Program-made: the position numbers and the translations under genes
Part shown: piece by piece, positions 44,199 through 54,312 of the stretch
Position numbering within the stretch: the first letter of the stretch is position 1
Layout of the letters: every line of letters starts with the position of its first letter
The notes under the pieces: model-generated
Told to the model about the DNA's origin: nothing
What the model saw: only the letters and a program-made list of their open reading frames with translations
The model's database searches: none
Source of the DNA: Marinoscillum pacificum
GTDB taxonomy: Bacteria > Bacteroidota > Bacteroidia > Cytophagales > Cyclobacteriaceae
Length of the DNA: 64,000 nucleotides
Direction: 5' to 3'
Assembly: GCF_024714495.1 (NCBI RefSeq)
Contig: NZ_JAMZMJ010000006.1
Span: 124,001 to 188,000 of the forward strand

Positions 44199-47100
44199 TT
44201 ACTTTTTGATGATGAATTCTGTGTGCACATCACCATTTGGTTGAATTATCTGAAGTACATATCGTCCGGTTTGTAAATCAGATACGTTGATTGCTGAAAG
44301 TGCTTTTTCTGATTTTATGACCTTACCATCCAGACTTAAGATGTTGATTGTTACTTCCTCTGACGTATTGATTCGTATTTCGTCAGTAGCAGGATTTGGA
44401 TAAATCATCGTTTCTATATGATCTACACCTAAAATCTCAGCAATGATGAGGGTACCATTGACATAGTCAAATGCGTAGTGATCATCTAGCCCTCCACTGA
44501 CTTCTATAGGATAATGTCCCGGTATACTATTTGAATTTGCGGTAGAACTTACCTGTGGTAAAGAATCAAGTACAGCCTCATTATCGCTTAGTTTAAATCC
44601 AGTATATGAAAAAGTAAATACAGGAATAGGATCTCCATGATTGATTTGCTGATCATCGGCACTTACTGTGAGTAAAGCCTTGGTAACTGTAAACATTTGT
44701 GCTACCTGTGTTGCCGGATTGAAAGTATCATTTCCTGATTGAGAAGCCAACACTTCATAATCTCCAACTCCTTCGATGGTGAGTACTCCATTGGAAATAG
44801 TACCAGCACCAGATGCTAACGTGTATTGAATATCCAAATTACTGGAAGTGCTTCCTCCCAGTGAAACTTGATCTCCGTAAACCTGATCATCAATTTCATT
44901 GAAAGTAATTGTCTGATTTTGCTTTCTAGAATCAGTAACCAGGAAAGTTTGTGTCACCGCTTCAGCAGCGTTGTAGTTTTCATTTCCGGCTTGAGTGGCT
45001 TCCACAGTAACTATTCCAGTATTGCTCACAGTGATTACACCATTTGACAAACTCGCTATATCCGTACCTTCGGTTATCCTGAAACTAACATCTAGGGTTG
45101 ATTCGGCAGTTGCTGATAAGTTTACAGTAGTGGCATTCGATATGTCGACATCAGCAATAGCTGCGAAAGTGATGGTTTGATCTGCTTTTTCTATAATCAA
45201 CTCACCGGATTCGTAAACGAAATCATAGTCATTATCACTTCCACCGCTTATTGGTATTAAATAAGTACCGGCGTTTGAGCTACCAGGTAGCGTGGTAGAT
45301 GGAGCAACATCCAGGTCTTCACTAGAATCATCATTGACAAAACCCGAGTAAGTAATTCCAATTGAAGAAATGATATCACCGTAGGTGATAGTTAAATCTT
45401 CTGCAGTTGCCGTAAGCGTTGCTTTGCTCACCGTCAAAGAATTGGATACATCTGTTGCTGTGGCATAGGTATCATTACCACCTTGAGACGCGGTGACAGT
45501 AACTACACCCGCTCCCTGAATTTCCAAATAATTGTCTGAGTTGATAGTTGCAGGACCAGAAACCGCATAAATCACATCCAACCCAGAGCTTGCAGAAGCT
45601 GTCAAAGCAATGGCCGTATCTCCATAAGTTGCACTTGTTGCTAAACTGAACGTAATATCCTGTGCTAATAAAGATTCAAACACAGTAACAGTTGCCGTAG
45701 CGGTTCCTGTATTTCCAGATGCATCAGTTACTGTAAGTGTCACAGCGTTTTCACCAAGATCTGCAGTGGTGAAATTAGTTACATCCAGACTTAGTGTAAA
45801 TGAACAATTGTCTGAGCTTCCATTATCAATTTGACTTGGAGTAATGGTAGCTGTTCCATTTTGGTCAAGGTCTATGGAAATATCTTGTGCTACTGCGACA
45901 GGGTTGATAGTATCTGCTACTGTTACAGACACTGCAATGGTATTCGTATTTCCACGAGCATCTTCCACAGTAAAGTTCACATTATTGACACCCAGATCAT
46001 CACAATCAAAAGCTGTTTGCGAAAGCGAAAAAGTGAGATCTGCATTGGCAGTACAGTTATCAGTACTTCCGTTTTCCACATCGCTTGTAGCCAGAGTAAC
46101 AGATCCGTTTGCATCTAACTGAAGCGTAACATCATTGCCACGAGCTACAGGTCCAATGTTGTCCACAATAGTGAATGACTCTGTTGCAGTTGTAGTATTT
46201 CCATTGCTATCTGTAGCAGTGATCGTTACAGATTGATTGGTACCAATGGTTCCTGCAGCAGCCACATCATCACAGTCAAATGTAGATTGACTTAAAGTAA
46301 CTATTGGGTTTCCATCACAATTGTCTGCTACGGTAGATCGAAGATCATCTATTGTGATAGTGACAGAACCAGCACTATCTAGCGCGAAAGATAATGGTGG
46401 TAGTAAACTGCCCAAACCATCTCTATTATTTGGACTGATAACCGGACCAGAATTATCAACAATGGTTACGGTCACAGCCTGTGACGATTCATTGCCAGAC
46501 TCATCGGCAACAGTAATAGTAACCGTGTGGTCTCCAAGATCATCACAATCAAAATCGGTGATATCTGCAGTAAATGAAAGATTCGCTGCATCTGTACAAT
46601 TGTCAGTAGATCCATTATCTGCGTCAGCAGCATCTAATGTAACAGCACCATTTTCATCCAATGAAGCGGTGAAGTTGGTTAATGTAGCTGTAGGTGATTC
46701 GGTATCTCCCAGAGTGACGTGATTAGAAATAGGAATGATCATATCGCTCGGACATGTAACTAATCCATATCCTCTTGATCTCCAGTTGGAAACAGAAGGG
46801 TTAGTATTTACCAGATTTAGGTCCATATCTCCTATGGCCAAATCTTCCAAAACTGTACCAGTACCTTCATCTATTCGGTAATAATGGATCAAACCTGAAG
46901 TAGATGGATCTACACAATTGTTCATGTTGCTTTGGATGGATGATTGAGAGAGAGCAGTTCCCCAAACTCTTACTTCGTCTATGATCACCTGAGAACTACT
47001 AGTGTTTAAAAAAGCTGAATTGCTTACTTCTCCTAGCTTAAACGTGTGATTAGCATTTTTTCCAAGGCTATATATTCCTCCGTCTACTTTATAGCGCAGT

Positions 47101-48983
47101 ACACCATCGTAATAAACCTTAATTGGTTGGATGCTTTGTGGATCAAAAGTGATTGCCAAATGAGTATCAGTATAGCCAGACGGAACATTGTATCGTTCAA
47201 TTGCTGCGCCTGACTGACGCTCATGTACCACTACTAAATACCCAGTGTTTTGCTGAAAATAGACTTCAATATCACTTTGAGATTCTGTACCAATGGAAAA
47301 GATCACATTTTGATGCCCTGAAGGAAGAACATTTCCATTTATCGTTGCTTCAAAAGTATAACCCAGTCCATAATCAAAATTCCAAGGTCCGGAAGCTTCG
47401 GCATAGGATCCATTGTCATGAAAACTGATAGCAGAACCAGCACTTGGATCTGTGAAGTTGGCAATGGTTGCTACTTTAAAAGTGGTCGTTTCATTCAAAG
47501 TACCAGAACTAAAAGTGATCGAGCTTCCTGTACCTGTAACCGGTCCATCCACAATACTATTGTTCAAAGTATCAATTAAATAGTATGCTACACCAGATTC
47601 GGATCCGTCCAATACTATGTCGTATGCTGTAGAGCCATCTATACATTGGCTTGTGGTAGCAGTAGTAGCAGTATATTCTACAAATCCGGTTTCTATGGTT
47701 ACCTGCACTGTTTGTGAAGTGCTGTTTCCATTCTCATCAGTCACTTCAAAATCAATCTGATTGACTCCCAGGTCTTCGAAAGTAAAATCAGTTTTTGAAT
47801 AGGTATATGAAAAGTTGGACGAACAATTGTCATGAGTGCCATTGTCGTAATCATCCACATTCACATGTGCGTTTCCTGTATTATCCAGTTGCACAGTAAT
47901 GTTGTTTGTAAGAACCACTGGTGCAATTGTATCATGTGGTACTACTCTGAAATTTCTTACTTCCGTATCACCACTTCCAAAACTGGCCGTAACTTCTACA
48001 GGAAAATTCGATCTCTCATCACTACAAGTGTAGGAAATCTGAGCGCCAGCATCAAATGTATAGGTAACACCTGTACACCCATTTAGCGCATCGAAATAAG
48101 AAGGAGCAATAGAAGCATCCCCGTTATCATCAAGATAAACACTAATATATTCTCCCTCTTCTGGCATGTAAGGAATAATTCTAACATTAGCAGTCTCTGT
48201 TTGAGAATCAAATCCGACATTTGCCGTAAGTGTGACAGTATTGTCGCCAAAATCAGCACATGTAAACTGTGTTTGGCTTAAAGACAAGGTGGGTGTATCG
48301 CCGCAAATATCAGCCGATCCATTATCCACATCTTCCGGAGAGATGGTAGCATTACCATTTTCATCCAACGCTACGACAATATCCGTAGTAGCCACACTAT
48401 CAATCCAAGGGGAATCTGGACATCCACTGGTGTAAGCTACATCGTCTATTTCCAGACCATAAACATTATTTCGGTTCGCATAGGTATGTTTAAAACCAAT
48501 ACCTCTTTCCAACCCTCTAAGGAAATACCCTGACATGTCAACATTATATGTTTGCCAGTTGCTAGTCAAGTTTATCGTAGTGATGACAACTCCCTCATAA
48601 TATGTGATTATTTCTAGAGGAACTGATACAGCGGTACTTGGTGCTACTCTGGCTCTGAAAGTAAGCGTACCAGTATAATTAGTTGGTATTGGAGTAACAG
48701 CAATACCATTGGCTCCGCCACCTCCATTTCCTGACATGATCCGTAGGTATGCATTGCCATTGTCTTGTTCTCTATAGATGCGTGAGGATTCATCTCCACT
48801 AGCTGTTCCGCTAGGAAATACTCTATTCCAACAATCTGGAAGGGCTGTTCCATCCCAAACAGTATTATCGTCTGGAAGGTCAAAGCTTTCGGAAAAGCTC
48901 CAGAAGGTTTGATTGCAATTTTGAGCTCTGGCTCCCTGGTAGCACAGCGCTAAGCATAATAATAACGGTAAAATTTTTCTCAT
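44199..48983 (-). CDS. giant secreted protein with HYR-like repeats, LamG-like and MBG domains and T9SS sorting domain
   Basis: A TTG at 49013 opens the frame, but the ATG at 48983, after an AAAAGGA ribosome site, begins a good signal peptide ending G-A-R-A-Q; 1,594 residues. Domain order: N-terminal C-rich carbohydrate-binding-like region, HYR-like modules (about seven in all: L-D-x-N-G-x-A-x-I plus D-N-G-S-x-D-N-C), a LamG-type laminin domain in between (around residues 510-690), then three Q-T-I-T-F repeats with MBG-type modules (K-A-T-L-T-A-T-A-E-D, K-A-L-L-T-V-S-A-D-D) and a C-terminal Y-P-N-P-A-T-D-E type A sorting domain ending T-E-F-I-I-K-K. It is exported by type IX secretion and attached to the cell surface, probably as an adhesin. 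Alone in its transcript. Confidence 0.93.
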   Translation of the reverse strand: MRKILPLLLCLALCYQGARAQNCNQTFWSFSESFDLPDDNTVWDGTALPDCWNRVFPSGTASGDESSRIYREQDNGNAYLRIMSGNGGGGANGIAVTPIPTNYTGTLTFRARVAPSTAVSVPLEIITYYEGVVITTINLTSNWQTYNVDMSGYFLRGLERGIGFKHTYANRNNVYGLEIDDVAYTSGCPDSPWIDSVATTDIVVALDENGNATISPEDVDNGSADICGDTPTLSLSQTQFTCADFGDNTVTLTANVGFDSQTETANVRIIPYMPEEGEYISVYLDDNGDASIAPSYFDALNGCTGVTYTFDAGAQISYTCSDERSNFPVEVTASFGSGDTEVRNFRVVPHDTIAPVVLTNNITVQLDNTGNAHVNVDDYDNGTHDNCSSNFSYTYSKTDFTFEDLGVNQIDFEVTDENGNSTSQTVQVTIETGFVEYTATTATTSQCIDGSTAYDIVLDGSESGVAYYLIDTLNNSIVDGPVTGTGSSITFSSGTLNETTTFKVATIANFTDPSAGSAISFHDNGSYAEASGPWNFDYGLGYTFEATINGNVLPSGHQNVIFSIGTESQSDIEVYFQQNTGYLVVVHERQSGAAIERYNVPSGYTDTHLAITFDPQSIQPIKVYYDGVLRYKVDGGIYSLGKNANHTFKLGEVSNSAFLNTSSSQVIIDEVRVWGTALSQSSIQSNMNNCVDPSTSGLIHYYRIDEGTGTVLEDLAIGDMDLNLVNTNPSVSNWRSRGYGLVTCPSDMIIPISNHVTLGDTESPTATLTNFTASLDENGAVTLDAADADNGSTDNCTDAANLSFTADITDFDCDDLGDHTVTITVADESGNESSQAVTVTIVDNSGPVISPNNRDGLGSLLPPLSFALDSAGSVTITIDDLRSTVADNCDGNPIVTLSQSTFDCDDVAAAGTIGTNQSVTITATDSNGNTTTATESFTIVDNIGPVARGNDVTLQLDANGSVTLATSDVENGSTDNCTANADLTFSLSQTAFDCDDLGVNNVNFTVEDARGNTNTIAVSVTVADTINPVAVAQDISIDLDQNGTATITPSQIDNGSSDNCSFTLSLDVTNFTTADLGENAVTLTVTDASGNTGTATATVTVFESLLAQDITFSLATSATYGDTAIALTASASSGLDVIYAVSGPATINSDNYLEIQGAGVVTVTASQGGNDTYATATDVSNSLTVSKATLTATAEDLTITYGDIISSIGITYSGFVNDDSSEDLDVAPSTTLPGSSNAGTYLIPISGGSDNDYDFVYESGELIIEKADQTITFAAIADVDISNATTVNLSATAESTLDVSFRITEGTDIASLSNGVITVSNTGIVTVEATQAGNENYNAAEAVTQTFLVTDSRKQNQTITFNEIDDQVYGDQVSLGGSTSSNLDIQYTLASGAGTISNGVLTIEGVGDYEVLASQSGNDTFNPATQVAQMFTVTKALLTVSADDQQINHGDPIPVFTFSYTGFKLSDNEAVLDSLPQVSSTANSNSIPGHYPIEVSGGLDDHYAFDYVNGTLIIAEILGVDHIETMIYPNPATDEIRINTSEEVTINILSLDGKVIKSEKALSAINVSDLQTGRYVLQIIQPNGDVHTEFIIKK

Positions 48984-49145
48984 TTCCTTTTCGATTTTTG
49001 TAAGGCGGATCAAAGGAAACTAGAAGAGCCTTCTAGCTATTTTACACTTGAGTATTCAGGAAGAACCGTTTATTATTCGATCAAATCTCTTTAGTATTTG
49101 AATTGTAATAAATGACGATATTTTTGACTAATCAGAAGATCGGAT

Positions 49146-49889
49146 TTAGTGGAGCTCTTGCAGTTTGCTGATCAGGAGGTCCTTTCTTCTATTGGCTAGT
49201 GGCACAGTGGAGCCATCTTTCATGTAAATGATACCGCCATTTTTTTTGTCATATCTATCAAAATGTGACAAGTTGATCAGGTGCGATTGGTGGGATCTGA
49301 AAAATGAATGTTCAGCAAAGAGTTTGTCGTATTCTTTCAGCGTCACCGATATGGTGATCTTCCGTCCATCTGCGAGGTAAAAAATGGTATAGTTGTTTTG
49401 AGCTTCGCAGCGGATGATGTCTCGGATACTGACCAAATAGATCGTTTCCAGATCTTTCAGCACTATTTTTTGGTCATCGGATTCGCGTTTCCGATTGGCC
49501 ATCAGGTTTTCCATTTGTTGGTTCAGTGCTGGTGAACTCGTCGTTTCTATTCTCTTGAATGACTGTACCAACTCCTGCGGATCTACGGGTTTGATCAGAT
49601 AATCCACAGCGCTGTATTTGAATGCTTTCAGGGCATAGCGATCATGACCGGTCACAAAAATGACTTTAAATGTAGGCGTGCCATATTGTGCCAACAGATC
49701 AAAACCAGTCCCATCTTTCATTTCCACATCCAGAAAAAGCACATCAGGTTGATGCTGCTGAAGTAACTCCAGACCTGTTTGTACACCATCGGCTTCTCCC
49801 AGCACAACACTTTCAGGTACATATTTTTCCAACAGTGCCTTCATGTTGTTGCGAATTGGCGCTTCGTCATCAATGAGTAGGATGTTCAA
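49146..49889 (-). CDS. LytTR-type response regulator
   Basis: The 247-residue protein has a receiver domain (D7-D8 pocket, phospho-acceptor D54 in L-F-L-D-V-E-M, Lys in Y-L-I-K-P-V) and a LytTR DNA-binding domain from about 145 (Y-L-V-S-I-R-D-I-I-R-C-E-A-Q-N-N-Y-T and F-F-R-S-H-Q-S-H-L-I-N-L). It is the regulator of the two histidine kinases encoded directly upstream. Targets are not visible. It ends 132 bases before the giant T9SS gene, which is a possible target. Confidence 0.95.
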   Translation of the reverse strand: MNILLIDDEAPIRNNMKALLEKYVPESVVLGEADGVQTGLELLQQHQPDVLFLDVEMKDGTGFDLLAQYGTPTFKVIFVTGHDRYALKAFKYSAVDYLIKPVDPQELVQSFKRIETTSSPALNQQMENLMANRKRESDDQKIVLKDLETIYLVSIRDIIRCEAQNNYTIFYLADGRKITISVTLKEYDKLFAEHSFFRSHQSHLINLSHFDRYDKKNGGIIYMKDGSTVPLANRRKDLLISKLQELH

Positions 49890-49906
49890 TGTCTGCTACT
49901 TTAGGT

Positions 49907-51733
49907 TTACAATGGAATGTAGATGGTGACCTGTGCACCAACTATATCGCTAAGATGGTCTTTTCTATCTTCTAATGAGAGTTTAATGCTCTTTTTCATA
50001 GAATGGTTGAGCAAATTTATCCGTTCTCTGATGATACTTGAGGACAGAGATCTTTTTTGTGAAAAACTGGATTTGGTTTCCTGCAATCCAGGCCCATTAT
50101 CTGAAACCACTACTTTTAAGTAGTCTCCTTCACGTGAAAACAGCACGTTAATTTTTCCTTGCTGTTGATCATTTCCTAAACCATATTCCAATGCATTCTC
50201 TACAAACGGCTGGACAAACATGGGCGGAATCCTGTCGATTTCCAGATCCAAATCATCGCTTACCTCAATGTGATAGCTAAAACTGTCTTCCAATCTTTTT
50301 CGATTTAGCTCTAGATAATCTCTCAGCATATTCAATTCGTCTTCTAGTGCAATGTACTCTTCGCGCGAATTTTCCAGGATTTCTCGCATCAATCGGGCAA
50401 AAGTGCTCAAATAGGAAGAGGTACTTTCGGCATCGTTGGTGAGCAGCGAGTTTTGAATGGCCACCAAAGCATTGGAAATAAAGTGCGGGTTTAGCTGTGA
50501 TCTTAAGAATCGCTGTTCTATTTCTACCTGCTGGCGTTTTCTCAAAGTGGATTGCCTAAAATACCAGAAGTAGGATAGGCCCAATAAGAATACAAAGCTG
50601 ATAATACCGATGACTATTGTTTGATTTCTCCGGTTGATTTCCAAATCCTGAATCGCGGTTTGTTGCGACAAACGAGCAATTTCCGCTTCTTTTTTCTCCG
50701 TTTCGTACTGAGTTTGCAAGTCATTGATTTTGTCTGCCTGCTGCTGATCAAACAATCGGCTTTTCAAATCCAACAACTTAGCATAGGCTTCATTCGCCTT
50801 TTGATAGTTTTGCTGCTGGTTGTAGATATCAATTCGAGTTTGGTATACTCCCGTCAGATCAGCGATGCTTTGTGTTTGATCCAGATAGAAAATCGCAGAA
50901 TCTGTGTAGTCCAAAGCAACAGATGATTGATTGGTCTTTTGATAATACTGAGATAGGTTAGCATGTGTGATCCCTTGATCAAAATAATCGAGCGGATCAT
51001 TTAACTGGATCATTTTGAGTGCTTCTTTGGAGTTAGTTAAAACCTTATTCAGATTTTTCTCGAAAGTCAAATAGGCCAGAGATTGGGTATTTAGGGTTTC
51101 TATCAGCAAATAGATCATGTCCTCATTTCTAGCTATTTCTTCCACCTCATCGAGTGTATTGATAACTTTTTCATAGGTCAAATCTGTCTTCAAGTAAATC
51201 AATGCTTGTGCTAGTTTTACGTTTCCCAAGCTTGCCAATCGATTTTTTTCTATGAAATAAGGCATCGAAGAATTCAAATACTCGAGGGCTTCCTCATATT
51301 TTCCGTCTTCATAGAGCAAGAAACCAATACTTTCGTCGAGCATCGCCTCGAAGAGTTGGTTCGATTCCTGTTTCGCTATGGCCAATGCTTTTTGATAATT
51401 ATCCAGCGCCGATCCTCTCATGGCCTGATAGCTGTAGATATGGCCCAATTGGCTATAAGCCTGAAGCTGTCCTCTGGGATATTGCTTTTCAATTGAAAAA
51501 TCGAGTAACTGGTTGGCAATGATTTTTGCAGAATCGAGATCATAATCCAGTAGATCACCGCTCCAAAGCAAAAGACTATCACAATGCGCTTTGAGCTGCC
51601 TGTTTTCATCATTGCTTGTTTGTGCGGTAACAAAATTGGACGCTACCAAACTAAGCACCGCAAGACAAAAACTCAGATGAAGCATCGCCTTTCGAATATG
51701 CTTCTTACTTAAAATAGAGAACCTTGATTCCAT
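49907..51733 (-). CDS. TPR-linked sensor histidine kinase (LytS/His_kinase type)
   Basis: The 608-residue protein has an N-terminal signal sequence (1-38), TPR-like helix repeats across about 50-330 in the periplasm, one membrane segment (372-392), then the His_kinase domain with H417 in Q-L-N-P-H-F-I-S-N-A and a GHKL ATPase with V-S-D-N-G-P-G-L. Such kinases phosphorylate LytTR regulators. It starts 9 bases after the other kinase and ends 17 bases before the regulator, a compact operon. Confidence 0.95.
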   Translation of the reverse strand: MESRFSILSKKHIRKAMLHLSFCLAVLSLVASNFVTAQTSNDENRQLKAHCDSLLLWSGDLLDYDLDSAKIIANQLLDFSIEKQYPRGQLQAYSQLGHIYSYQAMRGSALDNYQKALAIAKQESNQLFEAMLDESIGFLLYEDGKYEEALEYLNSSMPYFIEKNRLASLGNVKLAQALIYLKTDLTYEKVINTLDEVEEIARNEDMIYLLIETLNTQSLAYLTFEKNLNKVLTNSKEALKMIQLNDPLDYFDQGITHANLSQYYQKTNQSSVALDYTDSAIFYLDQTQSIADLTGVYQTRIDIYNQQQNYQKANEAYAKLLDLKSRLFDQQQADKINDLQTQYETEKKEAEIARLSQQTAIQDLEINRRNQTIVIGIISFVFLLGLSYFWYFRQSTLRKRQQVEIEQRFLRSQLNPHFISNALVAIQNSLLTNDAESTSSYLSTFARLMREILENSREEYIALEDELNMLRDYLELNRKRLEDSFSYHIEVSDDLDLEIDRIPPMFVQPFVENALEYGLGNDQQQGKINVLFSREGDYLKVVVSDNGPGLQETKSSFSQKRSLSSSIIRERINLLNHSMKKSIKLSLEDRKDHLSDIVGAQVTIYIPL

Positions 51734-51742
51734 GTATTTGTA

Positions 51743-52939
51743 CTAATGACTTTGGAAGATAATGGTAATCATTGTACCTATCGGCTGATTCATTTCATTT
51801 TCCAGATTGACAACATGGAAATGATGTTCCTTTTTAGAGAATTTGTTCAATAGTTCCAATCGCTCCTTCAAAATAGTAGTGGAGAGTGAGTTTTTTCGTG
51901 AGTTATCTGATTTAATGAATCCGCCACCATTGTCCTGTACCAATATTTCGATGGTATCATCTTTACGTGAAAACCGAATTTCTATTAACCCTTTGTTAGA
52001 TGCTCCATATTTACCATGCTCCACAGCATTTTCCACAAAAGGCTGAATGAACATGGCTGGGATTTCGTCCAATTCGGGATCTATTTCCTCATCAATTTCA
52101 ATGCGATAATCAAATGTGTTCTCGTATCGCGCTTTGCTCAGTTTCAAAAAATCTTCGAGAAGCTCCGCTTCATCAGATATGGAGATCATTTCTTTACGTG
52201 AAGTTTCTAAGAGAGAGCGCATCAGTCTTGAAAAGGTCGTTAGGTATTGATTAGCAGACTCTTGATCATTGTTCATGATGAAATTCTGAATAGTCACCAT
52301 GGCATTGGAAATGAAGTGCGAATCAATCTGCTCTCGCAAGGATCTACTTTGGATCAGGGCCAATTCTTTGTCTTTCTGCTCCGCAAGCAACTTTTCGTTT
52401 TTTTGATTCAACCTTTTGAAATAGCGTACCAACGCAAAAATTCCGGCAAATAGAAACGCAACATTGGCGTACCCAAATGAATTTTCGGCATAAACGTGGA
52501 AATACAGATTAGGAACATAAAACAAAGCAACCGCCAGAAACAAACTGATCAAATGAATGGCCAAATGCTCAAAAAAGAGCAATCCTAATATTGGCAACAG
52601 CAGATAGAAATACTCGGAGTAAAACCCTTTGTAAGCAAAATTGGCATTGTAAAAGAACAGGAAGGACACAAACGCAAACAGAAGAACTCTGGAAAGAGTG
52701 AAGAATCCTTTATAGTTCAAACCAACAATACACAGCATGAAAACCAGATTGCCAATAAGCGAAAGATGCTTTACCAGGTCATCTGGAAATTGGATTAGGT
52801 TTAAAATCAAAAACAGTACGGAAAGACCAATTCCGATGAGCGCAAAAAGATTGATTAGACGAATCTTTTTGATTTCATTCTGGTCAGTAGTGTGTTGCGT
52901 TCCAATCAGAAAGAAACGGCGTATGCTGGATTTACTCAA
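51743..52939 (-). CDS. integral-membrane sensor histidine kinase (paralogue)
   Basis: The 398-residue protein has about six membrane segments (28-50, 60-78, 82-100, 108-125, 128-146, 157-174), a short helical linker, H208 in Q-I-D-S-H-F-I-S-N-A and a GHKL ATPase with V-Q-D-N-G-G-G-F. It is close to the second kinase in the catalytic part but lacks the TPR sensor; the conserved N-P-H-F is D-S-H-F, with the phosphorylated His kept. It is the first gene of the kinase-kinase-regulator operon. Confidence 0.93.
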   Translation of the reverse strand: MSKSSIRRFFLIGTQHTTDQNEIKKIRLINLFALIGIGLSVLFLILNLIQFPDDLVKHLSLIGNLVFMLCIVGLNYKGFFTLSRVLLFAFVSFLFFYNANFAYKGFYSEYFYLLLPILGLLFFEHLAIHLISLFLAVALFYVPNLYFHVYAENSFGYANVAFLFAGIFALVRYFKRLNQKNEKLLAEQKDKELALIQSRSLREQIDSHFISNAMVTIQNFIMNNDQESANQYLTTFSRLMRSLLETSRKEMISISDEAELLEDFLKLSKARYENTFDYRIEIDEEIDPELDEIPAMFIQPFVENAVEHGKYGASNKGLIEIRFSRKDDTIEILVQDNGGGFIKSDNSRKNSLSTTILKERLELLNKFSKKEHHFHVVNLENEMNQPIGTMITIIFQSH

Positions 52940-53122
52940 AAGTGATGCTGGTTTGCTAAATGCGCTACAAAATTAAGCAAATCAACTTATCAGGTTAATG
53001 ATTCATCTCCAATCTTAATGTTGTTTATACCGCTTACTGGCTTATAAAGGGAACTACTTTCATTGCAATTTTCCAACAAATTCACACGTCTCAAGTTTTA
53101 TACCTGACGCAATAATAGATCA

Positions 53123-53335
53123 ATGATACAAAAAGGTACCGAAGTAGAATGGGCCTGGGGTAATGGAAAAGCTCAAGGCAAAGTGGTAGCAACCTATGCA
53201 AAGTCTATCACCAAAACGATAGCAGGAAATGAGGTTACCAGAAATGGTGAATCAGGAAATAAAGCGCTACTCATCCAACAATCCGATGGTTCTGAAGCAT
53301 TGAAACTGGAGCAGGAAGTATCCAAAATAAGCTGA
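53123..53335 (+). CDS. DUF2945 (HVA1-like) small protein
   Basis: The 70-residue protein has G-T-E-V-E-W-A-W-G-N-G-K-A-Q-G-K-V and T-R-N-G-E-S-G-N-K-A-L-L-I, the signature of the DUF2945 (hypervirulence-associated Tudor-like) fold, a small beta barrel. It overlaps topoisomerase IB by one base, the stop and start sharing TGATG. Role unknown; coupling to the topoisomerase suggests a DNA or chromatin-related helper. Confidence 0.88.
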   Translation: MIQKGTEVEWAWGNGKAQGKVVATYAKSITKTIAGNEVTRNGESGNKALLIQQSDGSEALKLEQEVSKIS

Positions 53336-54312
53336 TGTATAAGCGCAAACGTCACGGCAAAGGTTTTACGTATCAGGATGATGCTGGGAAAACGATTCAG
53401 GATAAAGAACTCAGAAAATGGTTTGAATCTTTGGTGATTCCTCCTGCGTGGAGTGATGTTCACATTTATGAACCCAAAGAAAAAGTGCTGGTAACCGGCA
53501 GAGATGAGAAGGGAAGAAAGCAATACATCTACAACCCCGATTATCTGGAAAAACAGCGATCCAAAAAATACAATCGAATTGTACGCTTTGCAGAAAGCCT
53601 GGAAAGAATGCGTCGAGTCACTGGTCAGCACATGCGAGCTTCCGAAATGACCAGAAATAAAGTTTGCGCGACCATGTTGCGACTGATGGATCAGGCCTTT
53701 TTCCGTCCAGGAAATCCTCAATACACTAAAAGGAACGGAACTCATGGACTAACCACTCTAAGAAGCAAGCATCTGGAGATAGAAGAAGGCGTGCTTACTT
53801 TCAACTACATCGGTAAGAGTGGTCAAGAGCAAACCAAAGAAATAGAAGATGATCGATTGGCGGGCATTGTGCAGGAATTGGACGAAATGCCGGGTTATCG
53901 GATTTTTAAATATCTGGACACTAATGGCGAGAAGCATGAAATAGAATGTCATGACCTCAATGAGTATATACATGAGGTGATGGGAGAGGATTTTACGGCA
54001 AAAGATTTCCGTACATGGGCTGGAACGATGGTGGCAGCCATTGCGCTGGATCAATTTGATGCCGTGGGAACCGAGGACCAGAAGCAACTCGATTCCAATA
54101 TAAAGGAAGCCATCAATCTGGTGGCCGAAACTCTGGGGAACACGCCAGCTGTGGCGAGGAGTTCTTATGTAGACCCGCGAGTGATAGAGCATTACATGAA
54201 TGGCCAAACAGTAAGGTATTTTGCCAAGCAGGCTAAGAAATTGCTAAATGATGGCAATCACTTGATGGAGAAAGAACGATTGGTGCTTTGCATGCTGAAG
54301 AACAGTGCTTGA
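53335..54312 (+). CDS. DNA topoisomerase IB (poxvirus-type)
   Basis: The 325-residue protein is the small bacterial topoisomerase IB. Active-site residues are in view: R124 in F-F-R-P-G-N-P-Q-Y, K161 in Y-I-G-K-S-G, R226 in F-R-T-W-A-G-T and nucleophile Y278 in S-S-Y-V-D-P-R-V. The usual His of the poxvirus enzyme is an Asn in L-G-N-T-P, as in other bacterial members. It relaxes supercoils by nicking one strand through a 3'-phosphotyrosine. Its stop abuts the stop of the convergent helicase with no gap, and it is translationally linked to DUF2945. Confidence 0.95.
   Translation: MYKRKRHGKGFTYQDDAGKTIQDKELRKWFESLVIPPAWSDVHIYEPKEKVLVTGRDEKGRKQYIYNPDYLEKQRSKKYNRIVRFAESLERMRRVTGQHMRASEMTRNKVCATMLRLMDQAFFRPGNPQYTKRNGTHGLTTLRSKHLEIEEGVLTFNYIGKSGQEQTKEIEDDRLAGIVQELDEMPGYRIFKYLDTNGEKHEIECHDLNEYIHEVMGEDFTAKDFRTWAGTMVAAIALDQFDAVGTEDQKQLDSNIKEAINLVAETLGNTPAVARSSYVDPRVIEHYMNGQTVRYFAKQAKKLLNDGNHLMEKERLVLCMLKNSA

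Noticed and set aside
44995-47000. Regular DNA repeats in the giant gene as a CRISPR array or tandem repeat locus
   Set aside because: The repeats follow protein modules (D-N-G-S-x-D-N-C) with codon-level divergence and unequal spacing; they are coding repeats.
50129-50140. TTCACGTGAA core in the kinase gene as a further parS site
   Set aside because: Only the 10-base core matches, the flanks differ, and it is over 15 kb from the others.
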